Position numbers and translations under genes: made by a program. Below the pieces are notes generated by a model. The model was not told the origin of the DNA. It was given only the letters and a program-made list of their open reading frames with translations, and made no database searches. Below are positions 16,583-25,201 of a DNA stretch of 64,000 nucleotides, in pieces; within the stretch, counting starts at the first letter, position 1; every line of letters starts with the position of its first letter. The DNA is from CAYMGQ01 sp964390055 (GTDB lineage Bacteria > Bacillota > Clostridia > Peptostreptococcales > Natronincolaceae), in contig CAYMGQ010000011.1 in NCBI GenBank assembly GCA_964390055.1, positions 1 through 64,000 on the forward strand, written 5' to 3'.

Positions 16583-17968
16583 TTATTTCTCTATAGGAAC
16601 TAATTTGGAGGTAAAGTGTCTCAGGATTTTGGGTTGCCAGGTAATTTTATATCCTGGTATGGTATCGGCTCTATCCTTAATTGCTATCAGGGCATCTACA
16701 ATGATATCCAAATGAGACTGAGTATATACCCTCCTAGGTACTGCCAAGCGAGTAAACTCAAAGTCCGCCTCTATTTGCTCTCCTGTATCTGGATCATTTC
16801 CAATCATATAAGAGCCTATATCACAGGACCTAATCCCGGCTTCCTTATATAATTCCACTGCTAGCGCATGGCCTGGAAATTCGTAGTAGGGCAAATGGGG
16901 CAATAGTTTCTTAGCATCAATAAATACTGCATGGCCCCCTACCGGTGATTGATAGGCTATACCGGCTTGGTCCAATCTATTAGCCATATATTCCATTTGT
17001 CCAATTCGATATTGCAGATAGTTATAGTCTATCCCTTCCTGTAGGCCTATGGCCAGGGCTTCTAAGTCTCTACCGGCAAGACCACCGTAGGAGATAAAGC
17101 CTTCAAAGGGTATAGTCCTTGCCTTTACATCCTCATATAGGTCAGCATCATCCTTGATGGCAATGAGCCCTCCCATATTAACAATGGCATCCTTCTTGGA
17201 ACTCATGGTCAAGAGGTCGGCATAGCTAAACATTTCCCTTACTATTTCTTTAATATCTTTATCCCTGTACCCTTCTTCCCTTTCCTTGATGAAATAGGCA
17301 TTCTCTGCATATCTGGCTGCATCTATTAAAACCTTAATATTATATTCCTTGGCCACCTCTCCTACTTCCCTAAGGTTTTTCATAGAGACCGGCTGGCCAC
17401 CAGCACTATTATTAGTGATGGTCATTATAATTACACCAATATTTTCTGGTCCATATTCTTCAATTAATTCTCTCATCCTGCCTACATCCATATTACCCTT
17501 GAAAGGACTGTAGGTTACGGTATCTAGGGCTTCTTCTACAACACAATCAATGGCCCTAGCTCCAGCGATTTCTACATGGGCTCTAGTTGTGTCAAAATGC
17601 ATATTGGAAATGGCATACTTGCCAGGCCCTAACAAAATAGGCAGTGCAACTTTTTCTGCTGCCCTCCCCTGGTGTACGGGCTGTATGTATTCATATCCAA
17701 AAATGTCCTTGGCTGAATCCTGCAGGTTCTTATAACTGCTAGATCCTGAATAGGATTCATCTCCCCTCATCATTCCCGCCCACTGGGCAGAACTCATGGC
17801 TCCAGTTCCACTATCCGTTAGCAAATCAATGTAGACATCCTCCGCATTAAGGGAAAATAGATTGTAATTTGCCTCCTGGATTCTTTGGGCCCTTTCCTCT
17901 GGGGTCAATACCTTGATAGGCTCAACCATCTTAATCTTAAAAGGTTCAGCATAGTATTTCCTACTCAT
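16583..17968 (-). CDS. tnaA: Tryptophanase
   Basis: PLP enzyme cleaving tryptophan to indole, pyruvate and ammonia. The 461 residues align along the beta-eliminating lyases. The PLP lysine is Lys259 in MSSKKD. Two positions separate this enzyme from the closely related tyrosine phenol-lyase. Asp126 in HFDTT matches the tryptophanase Asp, where tyrosine phenol-lyase has Thr. Ile384 in SCDIGSY lies where tyrosine phenol-lyase has its substrate-binding Arg. The residue roles are recalled from the enzyme literature. A good sigma-A promoter lies 58 bp upstream. No tnaC-like leader with a Trp codon was found and no tnaB permease is next to it, so control differs from E. coli. Confidence 0.88.
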   Translation of the reverse strand: MSRKYYAEPFKIKMVEPIKVLTPEERAQRIQEANYNLFSLNAEDVYIDLLTDSGTGAMSSAQWAGMMRGDESYSGSSSYKNLQDSAKDIFGYEYIQPVHQGRAAEKVALPILLGPGKYAISNMHFDTTRAHVEIAGARAIDCVVEEALDTVTYSPFKGNMDVGRMRELIEEYGPENIGVIIMTITNNSAGGQPVSMKNLREVGEVAKEYNIKVLIDAARYAENAYFIKEREEGYRDKDIKEIVREMFSYADLLTMSSKKDAIVNMGGLIAIKDDADLYEDVKARTIPFEGFISYGGLAGRDLEALAIGLQEGIDYNYLQYRIGQMEYMANRLDQAGIAYQSPVGGHAVFIDAKKLLPHLPYYEFPGHALAVELYKEAGIRSCDIGSYMIGNDPDTGEQIEADFEFTRLAVPRRVYTQSHLDIIVDALIAIKDRADTIPGYKITWQPKILRHFTSKLVPIEK

Positions 17969-18025
17969 ATTAATCCCCCTTCAAATTATTTTTTTACCCA
18001 TAAAAAATATTGCTTTGATAATTAA

Positions 18026-18054
18026 ATTTTATCATGATTAAAATATTCTGTCAA
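18026..18054 (-). promoter_or_regulatory. tnaA promoter
   Basis: TTGACA (18049-18054), a 17-bp gap and TAAAAT (18026-18031) on the minus strand. This is a near-consensus sigma-A promoter with a leader of about 50 nt to the tnaA start. Confidence 0.8.
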
Positions 18055-18079
18055 TTCTCATTCTTATAAAAATCAGAGT

Positions 18080-18119
18080 TTTACAAAATCAAGGCCACCC
18101 TGTCATAAGCAGGCTGGCC
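18080..18119 (-). terminator. Terminator at the end of the SipW cluster
   Basis: Stem GGCCAGCCTG / CAGGGTGGCC (arms 18093-18102 and 18110-18119) with a 7-nt loop, followed on the minus strand by TTGATTTTGT. It lies past the SLH gene and ahead of tnaA. Confidence 0.75.
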
Positions 18120-18183
18120 CTAAAATCCTCTACTATTAGTCTTTACCTTAGTTTACTAGCCTGTGTCAAAACTTTTCCCTTCT

Positions 18184-19392
18184 TTATATATGTTCATCAT
18201 GTAGGCCCAGCAGTTTACAGATTATTGTGAAGGCCTCAGCCCGGGTAATTTCCCTTCGGGGTCTGAAACTACCGTCGGGATAACCCCTTAAAATCTCACG
18301 GCCCACCCCTGCCTTGACATACTTCAGGGCCCAACTACCTATATCTTCCCTATCTATAAAGTCCAACCCTATATCCGGACACAAGTCCTTAGTAAATCCC
18401 TTTATTAGAACTGTTACCATTTCCTGCCGGCTAATGTTTTTTTCTGCCTTAAAAGTTTTCATTGGATAGCCTACAAATATACCCCTATCTGATACGGCGC
18501 TAATGTAGCCCTTGGCCCATTCTGGTATGGGGTCCACATAGTCTGTAGATAAAGCAGGGGGTATTTGAAGTCTTAAAGCCTTAGCAATCAAGGCTGCTGA
18601 CTCCGCCCTTGTAATTGGTTGGTCCGGCCTAATAGTCCCATCGGGATAACCCCGGATAATTCCATGCCTTAGCAATGTAATAATGCAATCATGGGCCCAA
18701 TGGGCTTCTCCTAGGATAATCAAATCCCTGGGTAGGTCTGCCAGTTCTTCATGGTCATGGGGATCCTCCGGTCCTACTATAATAGGCTTATCATCCCCAT
18801 CTTGTACTATATTTTCCTCAAGTCCCAGACCTATAGCTATATTGGCCGTTAAATCCTGCAATTCGTTGCCAGCCTCTACATCCATTCGCAGCCTATATTT
18901 TAGGTCTATAAAGTCATTTTTCTCAAGGAAAAAATTCTCCCCTCCCTCAGCCAGATGAAGACCCACATCCAATAATTCCCCCAGGGGCATATCCTTGATT
19001 ATTTCTTTGTCAAGTATGGCTAATTTACCCCTACTTATAGATAGCCTCATATTTTGGAGGAAGGAATTTCTTACCATTTCATGGTCATAATCCTCTCTTA
19101 GCCTGAGTAATTCTACATCTAACTTGAGCTTACTAGCCTTAATCTCCTTATATTGGTTGTCTATCCTAATAATCCCCTTCTTGTCCATGCCGGGATACCA
19201 TAGTTGATTGCCAAAGAGGTCACCCTCCTGATGTAATTCTCCCTTATTATTAATTGTGACAAGCACATCGGGGCTAGCCTGCTTTGTAGTTGAATAGGTA
19301 AGCCCCATAATATTTGCCGCAAAAATACCTACTAATAGTATAAGCAGAAGAAATTTGCCTAATGTCTTAAAGGACATAGTTTTATTTTTCAT
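18184..19392 (-). CDS. Secreted protein with three SLH domains
   Basis: A 402-residue exported protein. An N-terminal signal segment (about 10-32) is followed by about 170 residues of unknown fold. Three S-layer homology repeats follow (about 225-400), each with the GYPDGTIRPD / ITRAE-type motif: IRGYPDGTIRPDQPITRAE, VGYPMKTFKAEKNISRQE and LRGYPDGSFRPRREITRAE. SLH domains bind pyruvylated wall polysaccharide and hold proteins on the cell surface. It is the last gene of the SipW cluster, so it may anchor the fibre- or matrix-like proteins encoded upstream. That role is inferred. Confidence 0.85.
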   Translation of the reverse strand: MKNKTMSFKTLGKFLLLILLVGIFAANIMGLTYSTTKQASPDVLVTINNKGELHQEGDLFGNQLWYPGMDKKGIIRIDNQYKEIKASKLKLDVELLRLREDYDHEMVRNSFLQNMRLSISRGKLAILDKEIIKDMPLGELLDVGLHLAEGGENFFLEKNDFIDLKYRLRMDVEAGNELQDLTANIAIGLGLEENIVQDGDDKPIIVGPEDPHDHEELADLPRDLIILGEAHWAHDCIITLLRHGIIRGYPDGTIRPDQPITRAESAALIAKALRLQIPPALSTDYVDPIPEWAKGYISAVSDRGIFVGYPMKTFKAEKNISRQEMVTVLIKGFTKDLCPDIGLDFIDREDIGSWALKYVKAGVGREILRGYPDGSFRPRREITRAEAFTIICKLLGLHDEHI

Positions 19393-19441
19393 AATTTCAC
19401 CCCATTTATTACAGGCTTATATTCCTATCCTCTTTCATAAG

Positions 19442-20509
19442 CTATCCCTCAGCTTCAAGAATTTTTGCCTGGCCGCCTAACTGGTATAAAAAGATTTTCT
19501 TGCCATCTAATAGATAAAACTTAGATATATCTAAAGAATTGCTCCTGTATTTATATAGGATAGGCTTTTCCAACTCATCAGAGATACGGACCAAATCCTC
19601 TATAGATTTCACCTGGCTATAATCACCCTGGCCTATAGTAATTTCCTCATCTAATGCAACTAGGCGGTCCCCGTATTTTTTAAATATCTGCTTAATTCTT
19701 TTTTCTAAGGGGCTCTTTTTTTCTGTCCCTTGGACAAAAAATCCTAGATAAATAAGGACAATTAATGATAGGCCTACTATTACAGCAAAAAAGACCAGCT
19801 TTTTCCCATCCGGGTCCAGGGCCACCTCCTGCCTCAACTGGATCTTCCCATCCTTTTCCTCTATTAGGTCCCCCCCTATCTCGAAATAACTTGTGTTTAG
19901 GGGTACTTGCATAGTAGAGGTTAATTCCTCAGTAACTAGGCCCTGGTCTGTTTCTGCCTCCATATTTACCTTCATATAGGCTGTTAACTTCACATTAGAG
20001 GTGATCTTAGATTCTTCTATAACTAATCTGGCAAAATCATTAAATTGATGGATATCTAATGGGAAGCTTTCCCTTATACTAAAGCTGTCCCCAATGGCCT
20101 GGAAGGTTTTTTTAGGCAGGAGTGTCTCCTGCCTCTTCCAAAGAGTCTTATAGTTTTCATCCTGTCCTGTATAAGCCTCAATTTCTGTCATAATTACATA
20201 ATCTCCCCTTATGTTAGCAGTCCCTTTTCCATTAAAGTCATAGTTAAAGTTAGCCTTAATCTTATCCACAAATTCTGTAATATAGGTTTGCCCTTCCTCT
20301 AAATACTCCTCCTCATATAGTAGATTTGATCTTAGGGGGACAATGTAATTAATTTCTGTTTTATTATGGCAGCTATAAAGGGTTTTTTCCTCCTGGATAT
20401 ATGACGGAAACTTATATTGCCCATATATCATTATGGCCCCACTGAGCAAGGCCCCCAGGCTGAGGACTAGCAAAAGAAGCCTTATCCTTTTATCAATACT
20501 AATTTTCAT
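19442..20509 (-). CDS. DUF5305-like membrane protein
   Basis: A 355-residue protein with one N-terminal membrane segment (about 10-30), a large extracytoplasmic beta-rich part (about 35-230), a second membrane segment (about 237-258) and a cytosolic tail of about 95 residues. This layout and the genomic company match DUF5305 proteins, which often sit beside SipW-type signal peptidases. No catalytic motif was seen. It may help assemble or sense the secreted partners, but this is inference from position only. Confidence 0.7.
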   Translation of the reverse strand: MKISIDKRIRLLLLVLSLGALLSGAIMIYGQYKFPSYIQEEKTLYSCHNKTEINYIVPLRSNLLYEEEYLEEGQTYITEFVDKIKANFNYDFNGKGTANIRGDYVIMTEIEAYTGQDENYKTLWKRQETLLPKKTFQAIGDSFSIRESFPLDIHQFNDFARLVIEESKITSNVKLTAYMKVNMEAETDQGLVTEELTSTMQVPLNTSYFEIGGDLIEEKDGKIQLRQEVALDPDGKKLVFFAVIVGLSLIVLIYLGFFVQGTEKKSPLEKRIKQIFKKYGDRLVALDEEITIGQGDYSQVKSIEDLVRISDELEKPILYKYRSNSLDISKFYLLDGKKIFLYQLGGQAKILEAEG

Positions 20510-20585
20510 ATAGGCATCCCCCTAAGATTTACTTTATCCTTAAAACTCTCCTTTTTCTGCAGGTTACTTCTAGTAACTCTTCTCC

Positions 20586-21302
20586 TTAATGACCTTGTTC
20601 AAAATTAATGACTAAGTCAAAAGCTAGGTTTTCTCCCTGGGGCATACTTTCATTGCTAGTATTTTTGCCGTCTAGGATAATATCGTAGCCGGATCCCCCG
20701 CCATTTATTTCAAAGAAGGCATAAGGCTCTAATGCATGGCTAGCCAGCCTGCTTTCTAGAATAGCTACAAAGTCATCAAAGTTATTGGCATGTAGAGGTA
20801 GGCCTTCAAAGACTATATCTGTATAGTCGAAATTTTCATAAATCATTTCCCAATTTGTCCAATCAAAACCAACAGGTAGGCTTACAAATTTAGGGGTATA
20901 TAGCCTGAGGCTGTGGATAATATATTCAAATTCATCCAAAAGATCCCTAGCTACTATATTCTCCGCCCTTATCTCCTTTACAGTTGCTGGTACTGTTCCA
21001 GTATTAGCAAGCCTAAACCTAATAAATCCCCCTGAACCAGGATATACATTTTCAAATTTAGCCCTTAGCCTGTTGCTTTCCATCTCTAGTTCAACATTAA
21101 TATAGTCATCTATACATGGACATACTATATTGTCATAATCTCCATGGTCCTCTAGGCATAGTAGGTCTACAAACTCAACCTTTAACCCTCCTGTTTCCAC
21201 GGTTCCCCTAATATTTAGCTCTTGGGTCCAATAGGCATAACCTGCCCCCATGGCCATCAGGGCCACTAGTAATATTACTGCCACGAATCTTGTTTTTTTC
21301 AT
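20586..21302 (-). CDS. SipW-dependent secreted protein A
   Basis: A 238-residue protein. Its first 27 residues (MKKTRF... AGYAYWTQEL) are the SipW-type signal peptide known from TasA and camelysin, with GYAYWT at the cleavage region in place of the usual AXA. The mature part is acidic and probably beta-rich, with three Cys near residues 49-62 (LLCLEDH... VCPCIDD). The signal region is almost identical to that of the next upstream gene, so the two are paralogues. It is predicted to be released by the cluster's own signal peptidase and to form surface or matrix material. Confidence 0.82.
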   Translation of the reverse strand: MKKTRFVAVILLVALMAMGAGYAYWTQELNIRGTVETGGLKVEFVDLLCLEDHGDYDNIVCPCIDDYINVELEMESNRLRAKFENVYPGSGGFIRFRLANTGTVPATVKEIRAENIVARDLLDEFEYIIHSLRLYTPKFVSLPVGFDWTNWEMIYENFDYTDIVFEGLPLHANNFDDFVAILESRLASHALEPYAFFEINGGGSGYDIILDGKNTSNESMPQGENLAFDLVINFEQGH

Positions 21303-21388
21303 AATTACACCCCTCTATATTTCATCTTTCTTACAAATATTTTTTGCACCCCATTAAATGGCTCAAGAACTTCCTTTACTAGTGATTC

Positions 21389-21967
21389 CTATAGATCATT
21401 GTATTGGTGTACCATGGCATTAATGGTGAAGGCTATAGCCTCTTCATTTTGTCTTAGACTATCATTGTCTGCATCAGGATCAATTTGCAATACAAGAAGC
21501 ACTTCAGCTCTTTCCTCTGGTTCAATAGCTATATTTAGATTTTCAAAAACTCCTGCTAAGGGTTTATTTTCATCCTTAAGCTCGCCATTTACAAAAATAC
21601 TTTTACACAAGACTAAGTCTGCATTTATGGCATCATCATCCATTGCAAATCCCTTTACATTGGCCTTCATTGTTCCCTCATTGAGTAAATCAAAGGCAAG
21701 TTGAGCTTCTGCCCCTGGGTAGGCATCCTTTAAGATTAATTCTAATTCATAAGCATTGTCATCACTGATTGCAAAACTACTTACATTCCCCTCTCTCCAG
21801 TCCATGTAGTCATCAACTTCAAGTTGTGGGTTATCAAAGCTAACCCTTAATACCCCTGTCGTAATGGTATTTTCAATGGTCAAGTCCTGGGTCCAGTAGG
21901 CATAACCTGCCCCCAACATCATAAGGGCCACTAGCAAAATTAGAGCTAAAAATCTTGATTTCTTCAT
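21389..21967 (-). CDS. SipW-dependent secreted protein B
   Basis: A 192-residue protein beginning MKKSRFLALILLVALMMLG and then AGYAYWTQDL, a SipW-type signal peptide nearly identical to that of protein A downstream. The mature domain is acidic (for example DEDND-rich and EPEERAE stretches) and resembles a small TasA/camelysin-like beta domain in size and pattern. It has no cysteine-rich part. It lies between the signal peptidase gene and protein A in one run of same-strand genes. Confidence 0.82.
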   Translation of the reverse strand: MKKSRFLALILLVALMMLGAGYAYWTQDLTIENTITTGVLRVSFDNPQLEVDDYMDWREGNVSSFAISDDNAYELELILKDAYPGAEAQLAFDLLNEGTMKANVKGFAMDDDAINADLVLCKSIFVNGELKDENKPLAGVFENLNIAIEPEERAEVLLVLQIDPDADNDSLRQNEEAIAFTINAMVHQYNDL

Positions 21968-22163
21968 TGTCTATCTCTCCTTTTTCTTAGATTCCTATTG
22001 TATTTACCAGAATCTATTTTTTCCTGCATTATGATTATAGGCCTATCGACCTGTCTTTTCTCCCTACTAAGGTAGTATTTGCCTTAATTAGAAAGTATAG
22101 TTTCCTATACTACTTTAGCGCTATCCATCCAAGAATCCCCTGGCCCTTAAGCCGGTGGATTTA

Positions 22164-23351
22164 TTATTCCCTCCTCCTCATTAGTAGTGTTGGCCAACCG
22201 ACCTTGGGAACCACCTTAAGGATTTTTCCCCTTAGTTCCTGGGGACTTATTAATTCACTATCTACAGATTGATTGTTGTCCCCCTTGGTCCTGTAGAATC
22301 TCTCTCCATTTTTATCATAAATAATTTCATCAATTCTGTGAGAAATCAAGACCTTGTCTTTTTTGAATTGTATTACATCATTGGGCTGGAGATTGTCGAT
22401 ATCTTCCATTGTTCTAATTTTTTTTATAAGTATAAGGTCTCCTGGATAGATCATGGGCTCCATACTACCTGTTGCTATTACAGAGGGATATATGGGAAAA
22501 ACCCCCACAGCAAACCAAATAATGCCTATGGACAGCACACTAGTAACTATCCAACCTGCTAATCCCTCTTCATCCTCCCCATGTTTTTTGAGTTTGCCCG
22601 CTTCCTTTAGGTACATGGCCTGTATCCCCATCAGGGAAAATATAGGACAGAGGATTCCAATGAGGGCCTTACTAATCCATTGCAAATCCGGCAATATGGG
22701 TAAAAGCCAGTGGGATAGCTGGATACTAGCTAGGTAGATAATAGCCCCCGGGGCACCAGCGAGAAATGTCAAATATGTAGCCAATAGGTTGTGGGAGAAT
22801 TCGGGTGCAAGATACTCCCCTATAAATTTAAGGATATCAAAGGCACCTCCCAAGCCTATAAACCTGCTTAGGGGGATTTTGCTAAGGGTCATTAGTAGGC
22901 TAACAGCAATAAATACAAGGTAGTTTTCATCCTCTGTTAAATTGACAATTATAATATTCCTCGCCAACTCCCCCGCCAGTAGGCTAGAACCCACCAGAAA
23001 AATATTCATTATAATACCTATGACTGTCTGCCTATAGGGACTTTTGCCAAAGCCATCAATTATCCCGGCCAAGTAGGAAAGGATTATATATATAATGGCA
23101 AAATTAAAAGCCCATAGGTTTATAAAGCTCCTATGCCTTAATTTTGCCCTTGGCTGGATGCTAGGAAATAACAATACCCCCAGCCCAAGACCCATCCATA
23201 AAATAGGTTTAAATATATTATTATAAATCACCCTATCCATCATAGTTTTGACTAGTGAATTATCTATTATATAGAGCAATATTATAAGTGAAACAAATAA
23301 ATAGCTACGATATTTTAGCCTTTGCCTTGGAAGATATCCCTTTATATTCAT
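22164..23351 (-). CDS. sipW: SipW-type signal peptidase I with extra membrane domain
   Basis: Cleaves the signal peptides of the neighbouring secreted proteins. The catalytic part is C-terminal (about 265-395): Ser296 in ATGSMEPMI and His338 in LISHRID, the Ser-His pair of the ER/archaeal S26B class to which SipW belongs, plus TKGDNN further on. The usual SipW has about 190 residues. Here about 260 additional residues with some seven or eight hydrophobic segments precede the peptidase. The role of that polytopic part is unknown. It could be a channel, an anchor or an interaction platform. Confidence 0.88.
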   Translation of the reverse strand: MNIKGYLPRQRLKYRSYLFVSLIILLYIIDNSLVKTMMDRVIYNNIFKPILWMGLGLGVLLFPSIQPRAKLRHRSFINLWAFNFAIIYIILSYLAGIIDGFGKSPYRQTVIGIIMNIFLVGSSLLAGELARNIIIVNLTEDENYLVFIAVSLLMTLSKIPLSRFIGLGGAFDILKFIGEYLAPEFSHNLLATYLTFLAGAPGAIIYLASIQLSHWLLPILPDLQWISKALIGILCPIFSLMGIQAMYLKEAGKLKKHGEDEEGLAGWIVTSVLSIGIIWFAVGVFPIYPSVIATGSMEPMIYPGDLILIKKIRTMEDIDNLQPNDVIQFKKDKVLISHRIDEIIYDKNGERFYRTKGDNNQSVDSELISPQELRGKILKVVPKVGWPTLLMRRRE

Positions 23352-23369
23352 CCTTCGTCCCCCACAGCT

Positions 23370-23999
23370 TTATTCCGACCCTTTATCCTGCCTATTTGGA
23401 CCGGCCTCTTCATTTCCTCCATTGCCCTGAGACCCCCCATCTGATGAAACTTTCTCCTGATCATTGACCCCTGTGCTTTCCTGTGACCTGCTAACTTCCT
23501 CATCCTTAGTGGTCCCATCCTCTTGGCTAGGGCCTGCAGGATCTATGGGTTGGGGGTTTTCCCTCGTATCTTGGCCAATCTCCCTATCATCAGTATTTTC
23601 TATATTCTCCCTATCATCAGTATCTTTTACATCTTCCCCATCATCAGTATCTTTTACATCTTCCCCATCATCAGTATCTTTTACATCTTCCCCATCATCA
23701 GTATCTTTTATATCCTCCCCATCATCAGTATCCTCTGTAGTCTCTTCTACTAGTTCCCCATCCTCATAACCGCCTTCAACTGCTATCTCTTCATCCTTTG
23801 AGGTTTCAGTATCTACACCACTAACTCCCCCAGTAGAACCTGAAATTATATGGTCCCCTTCTACCTCATCTGGATTTGGATCAAATACACTTATAAAACC
23901 CCTTATGGGAATTGTCTTATTCCAATATCCATAACCACCAGACACTAATAAGATAGCCAAAATACAATTAAGTAGGATAATAGACATTCTTTTTTTCAT
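23370..23999 (-). CDS. SipW-type secreted protein with acidic tandem repeats
   Basis: About 209 residues. A signal segment ends GGYGYWNKTIPIRG, the SipW-type motif. A very acidic, low-complexity body follows with six copies of a nine-residue unit of the DTDDGEDVK type. The tail is rich in Ser, Gly, Asn and Gln and has no membrane anchor. The frame extends 15 codons upstream, but the ATG at 23999 starts the signal peptide and has GGAG before it. Such an acidic repeat could bind cations or act as a spacer. No known domain was recognised. Confidence 0.72.
   Translation of the reverse strand: MKKRMSIILLNCILAILLVSGGYGYWNKTIPIRGFISVFDPNPDEVEGDHIISGSTGGVSGVDTETSKDEEIAVEGGYEDGELVEETTEDTDDGEDIKDTDDGEDVKDTDDGEDVKDTDDGEDVKDTDDRENIENTDDREIGQDTRENPQPIDPAGPSQEDGTTKDEEVSRSQESTGVNDQEKVSSDGGSQGNGGNEEAGPNRQDKGSE
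23588..23749 (-). repeat. 27-bp coding tandem repeat, six copies
   Basis: The hexamer CATCAG recurs at 23588, 23615, 23642, 23669, 23696 and 23723, exactly 27 bp apart, with nearly identical units between. Each unit codes one DTDDGED(V/I)K-type nonapeptide, and the outer copies have diverged (DTDDRENIE, NTDDRE). Copy number probably varies between strains. Confidence 0.95.
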
Positions 24000-24066
24000 A
24001 CAAGCATCTCCATCCCAACCCCTCCTATCCAAAGGACTTGTCATCTTGGGGTTTTTATTTGTTTTG

Positions 24067-24501
24067 CTACTTACTCCATTGGTCTATATCTAAATAATCC
24101 TCTACAATTATATTATCTAGGCCCTCTGGATTAGCTTCTATTATTAGCCTTTGCTCGCTACTAAGAGCCCCTGGTTCAATTTTTTCTCCATTAATTACCA
24201 CCGGAATACTACCCTTGTTTCTGAGATAGTAATTTAAACTGCCACTATAACCCATTGGCACCTCCCCATCAATGTCTATTGCCTCACCCAGAAAATTTAT
24301 CCTTAGCCCTCCGCCATCTCCCAAATCTCCCTCTATGCTATAGCCTTCAAATTCAATTTCAATTTCACCGGTGGTGATTGCAGTTTGTATTTGCAAGTCA
24401 TCATTCCAGTAACCATAGCCCACCCCTAGGATGTTTAATAGGAGGATTGACCCGGCAAAAATCATCGTCCTGCCTATCATTTTTTTTCTTTTCCTTGCCA
24501 C
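24067..24501 (-). CDS. Small SipW-dependent secreted protein
   Basis: A 144-residue protein with a basic start (MARKRKK) and a hydrophobic stretch ending VGYGYWNDDLQIQ, the same GY(A/G)YW signal motif as its neighbours. The mature part is short, acidic and probably beta-rich, including SIPVVINGEKIEPGA. It is the first structural gene after the response regulator. The shared signal motif and position make it a probable substrate of the cluster's peptidase. No further domain was recognised. Confidence 0.75.
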   Translation of the reverse strand: MARKRKKMIGRTMIFAGSILLLNILGVGYGYWNDDLQIQTAITTGEIEIEFEGYSIEGDLGDGGGLRINFLGEAIDIDGEVPMGYSGSLNYYLRNKGSIPVVINGEKIEPGALSSEQRLIIEANPEGLDNIIVEDYLDIDQWSK

Positions 24502-24571
24502 TAATTCTCATCCCCTTCATTATGGTATTCTAGACCCCATCCCCACCTATGCCTTTTAATGGGACTAACAT

Positions 24572-25189
24572 TTAAAAGTTTATGGCAATATTATTTATAT
24601 AGAGTGCCGCTTCAGTCCTATGGTTTAGATTAAGCTTGGATAGAATATTGCTTACATGCTTTTTAACTGTATTTTCTGATATAAAAAGCCTCTGGCCTAT
24701 CTCTGCATTGCTAAAACCCTTTCCAATTTCCCTTAAAACATCTTGTTCCCTAGGAGATAGCACCTTTAAATACTCCTCTCCCTTCTCCTCAAGCTGACAT
24801 TGGATAATTTCTGGATCATAGAATTTTCCTCCCCTTGCCACAAGATTAAGCCCATATAGGATATCCTCGGCAAAGGCCTCCTTTAATATATATCCGTCTA
24901 CCCCTGCCTCCCGAGACCTATAAAAATCCTCCTTCCTAGATGAAGAGGTAATTACAACAAATTTTGTTTCTATTCCCTTCTCCCTAGTTTTGTATAATAT
25001 TTGGAGTCCATCCTCACTAGCTAGATTTAAGTCGATAATTACAATGTCTGGCGGCTTACTTACTATAAGCTCCATGGCCTCCCCAATGGTCCCCGCCTCC
25101 TTTATTTCCCTAATTCCATCACCATATGCCAGTGCGGTGGATATTCCCTTTCTAACTAATGGGTGATCATCGACAATCAGTATTTTCAT
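24572..25189 (-). CDS. NarL/LuxR-type response regulator
   Basis: A 205-residue two-component regulator. The receiver domain (1-120) has the acidic pair DD at 7-8, the phospho-acceptor Asp in VIIDLNLASEDG (about 54) and the Lys in YILKEAF (about 104). A LuxR-type helix-turn-helix (about 140-205) follows: LSPREQDVLREIGKG, SNAEIGQRLFISENTVKKH. It sits between a broken histidine kinase and the SipW cluster and is read in the same direction as the cluster, so it is the likely regulator of the secreted proteins. With its own kinase damaged it may be phosphorylated by another kinase or act constitutively. Confidence 0.9.
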   Translation of the reverse strand: MKILIVDDHPLVRKGISTALAYGDGIREIKEAGTIGEAMELIVSKPPDIVIIDLNLASEDGLQILYKTREKGIETKFVVITSSSRKEDFYRSREAGVDGYILKEAFAEDILYGLNLVARGGKFYDPEIIQCQLEEKGEEYLKVLSPREQDVLREIGKGFSNAEIGQRLFISENTVKKHVSNILSKLNLNHRTEAALYINNIAINF

Positions 25190-25201
25190 AAAACTTCCTC
25201 C

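Noticed and set aside
16583..17968. Tyrosine phenol-lyase instead of tryptophanase
   Set aside because: The Thr and Arg that mark tyrosine phenol-lyase are Asp126 and Ile384 here, as in tryptophanases.
17969..18020. tnaC-like leader peptide for tnaA
   Set aside because: The only tiny frame in the leader (ATG GGT AAA AAA ATA ATT TGA) has no Trp codon and overlaps the ribosome site.
23588..23749. CRISPR-like periodic repeat
   Set aside because: The units are 27 bp, directly abutting, without spacers, and keep the reading frame of a secreted protein. They are coding tandem repeats.
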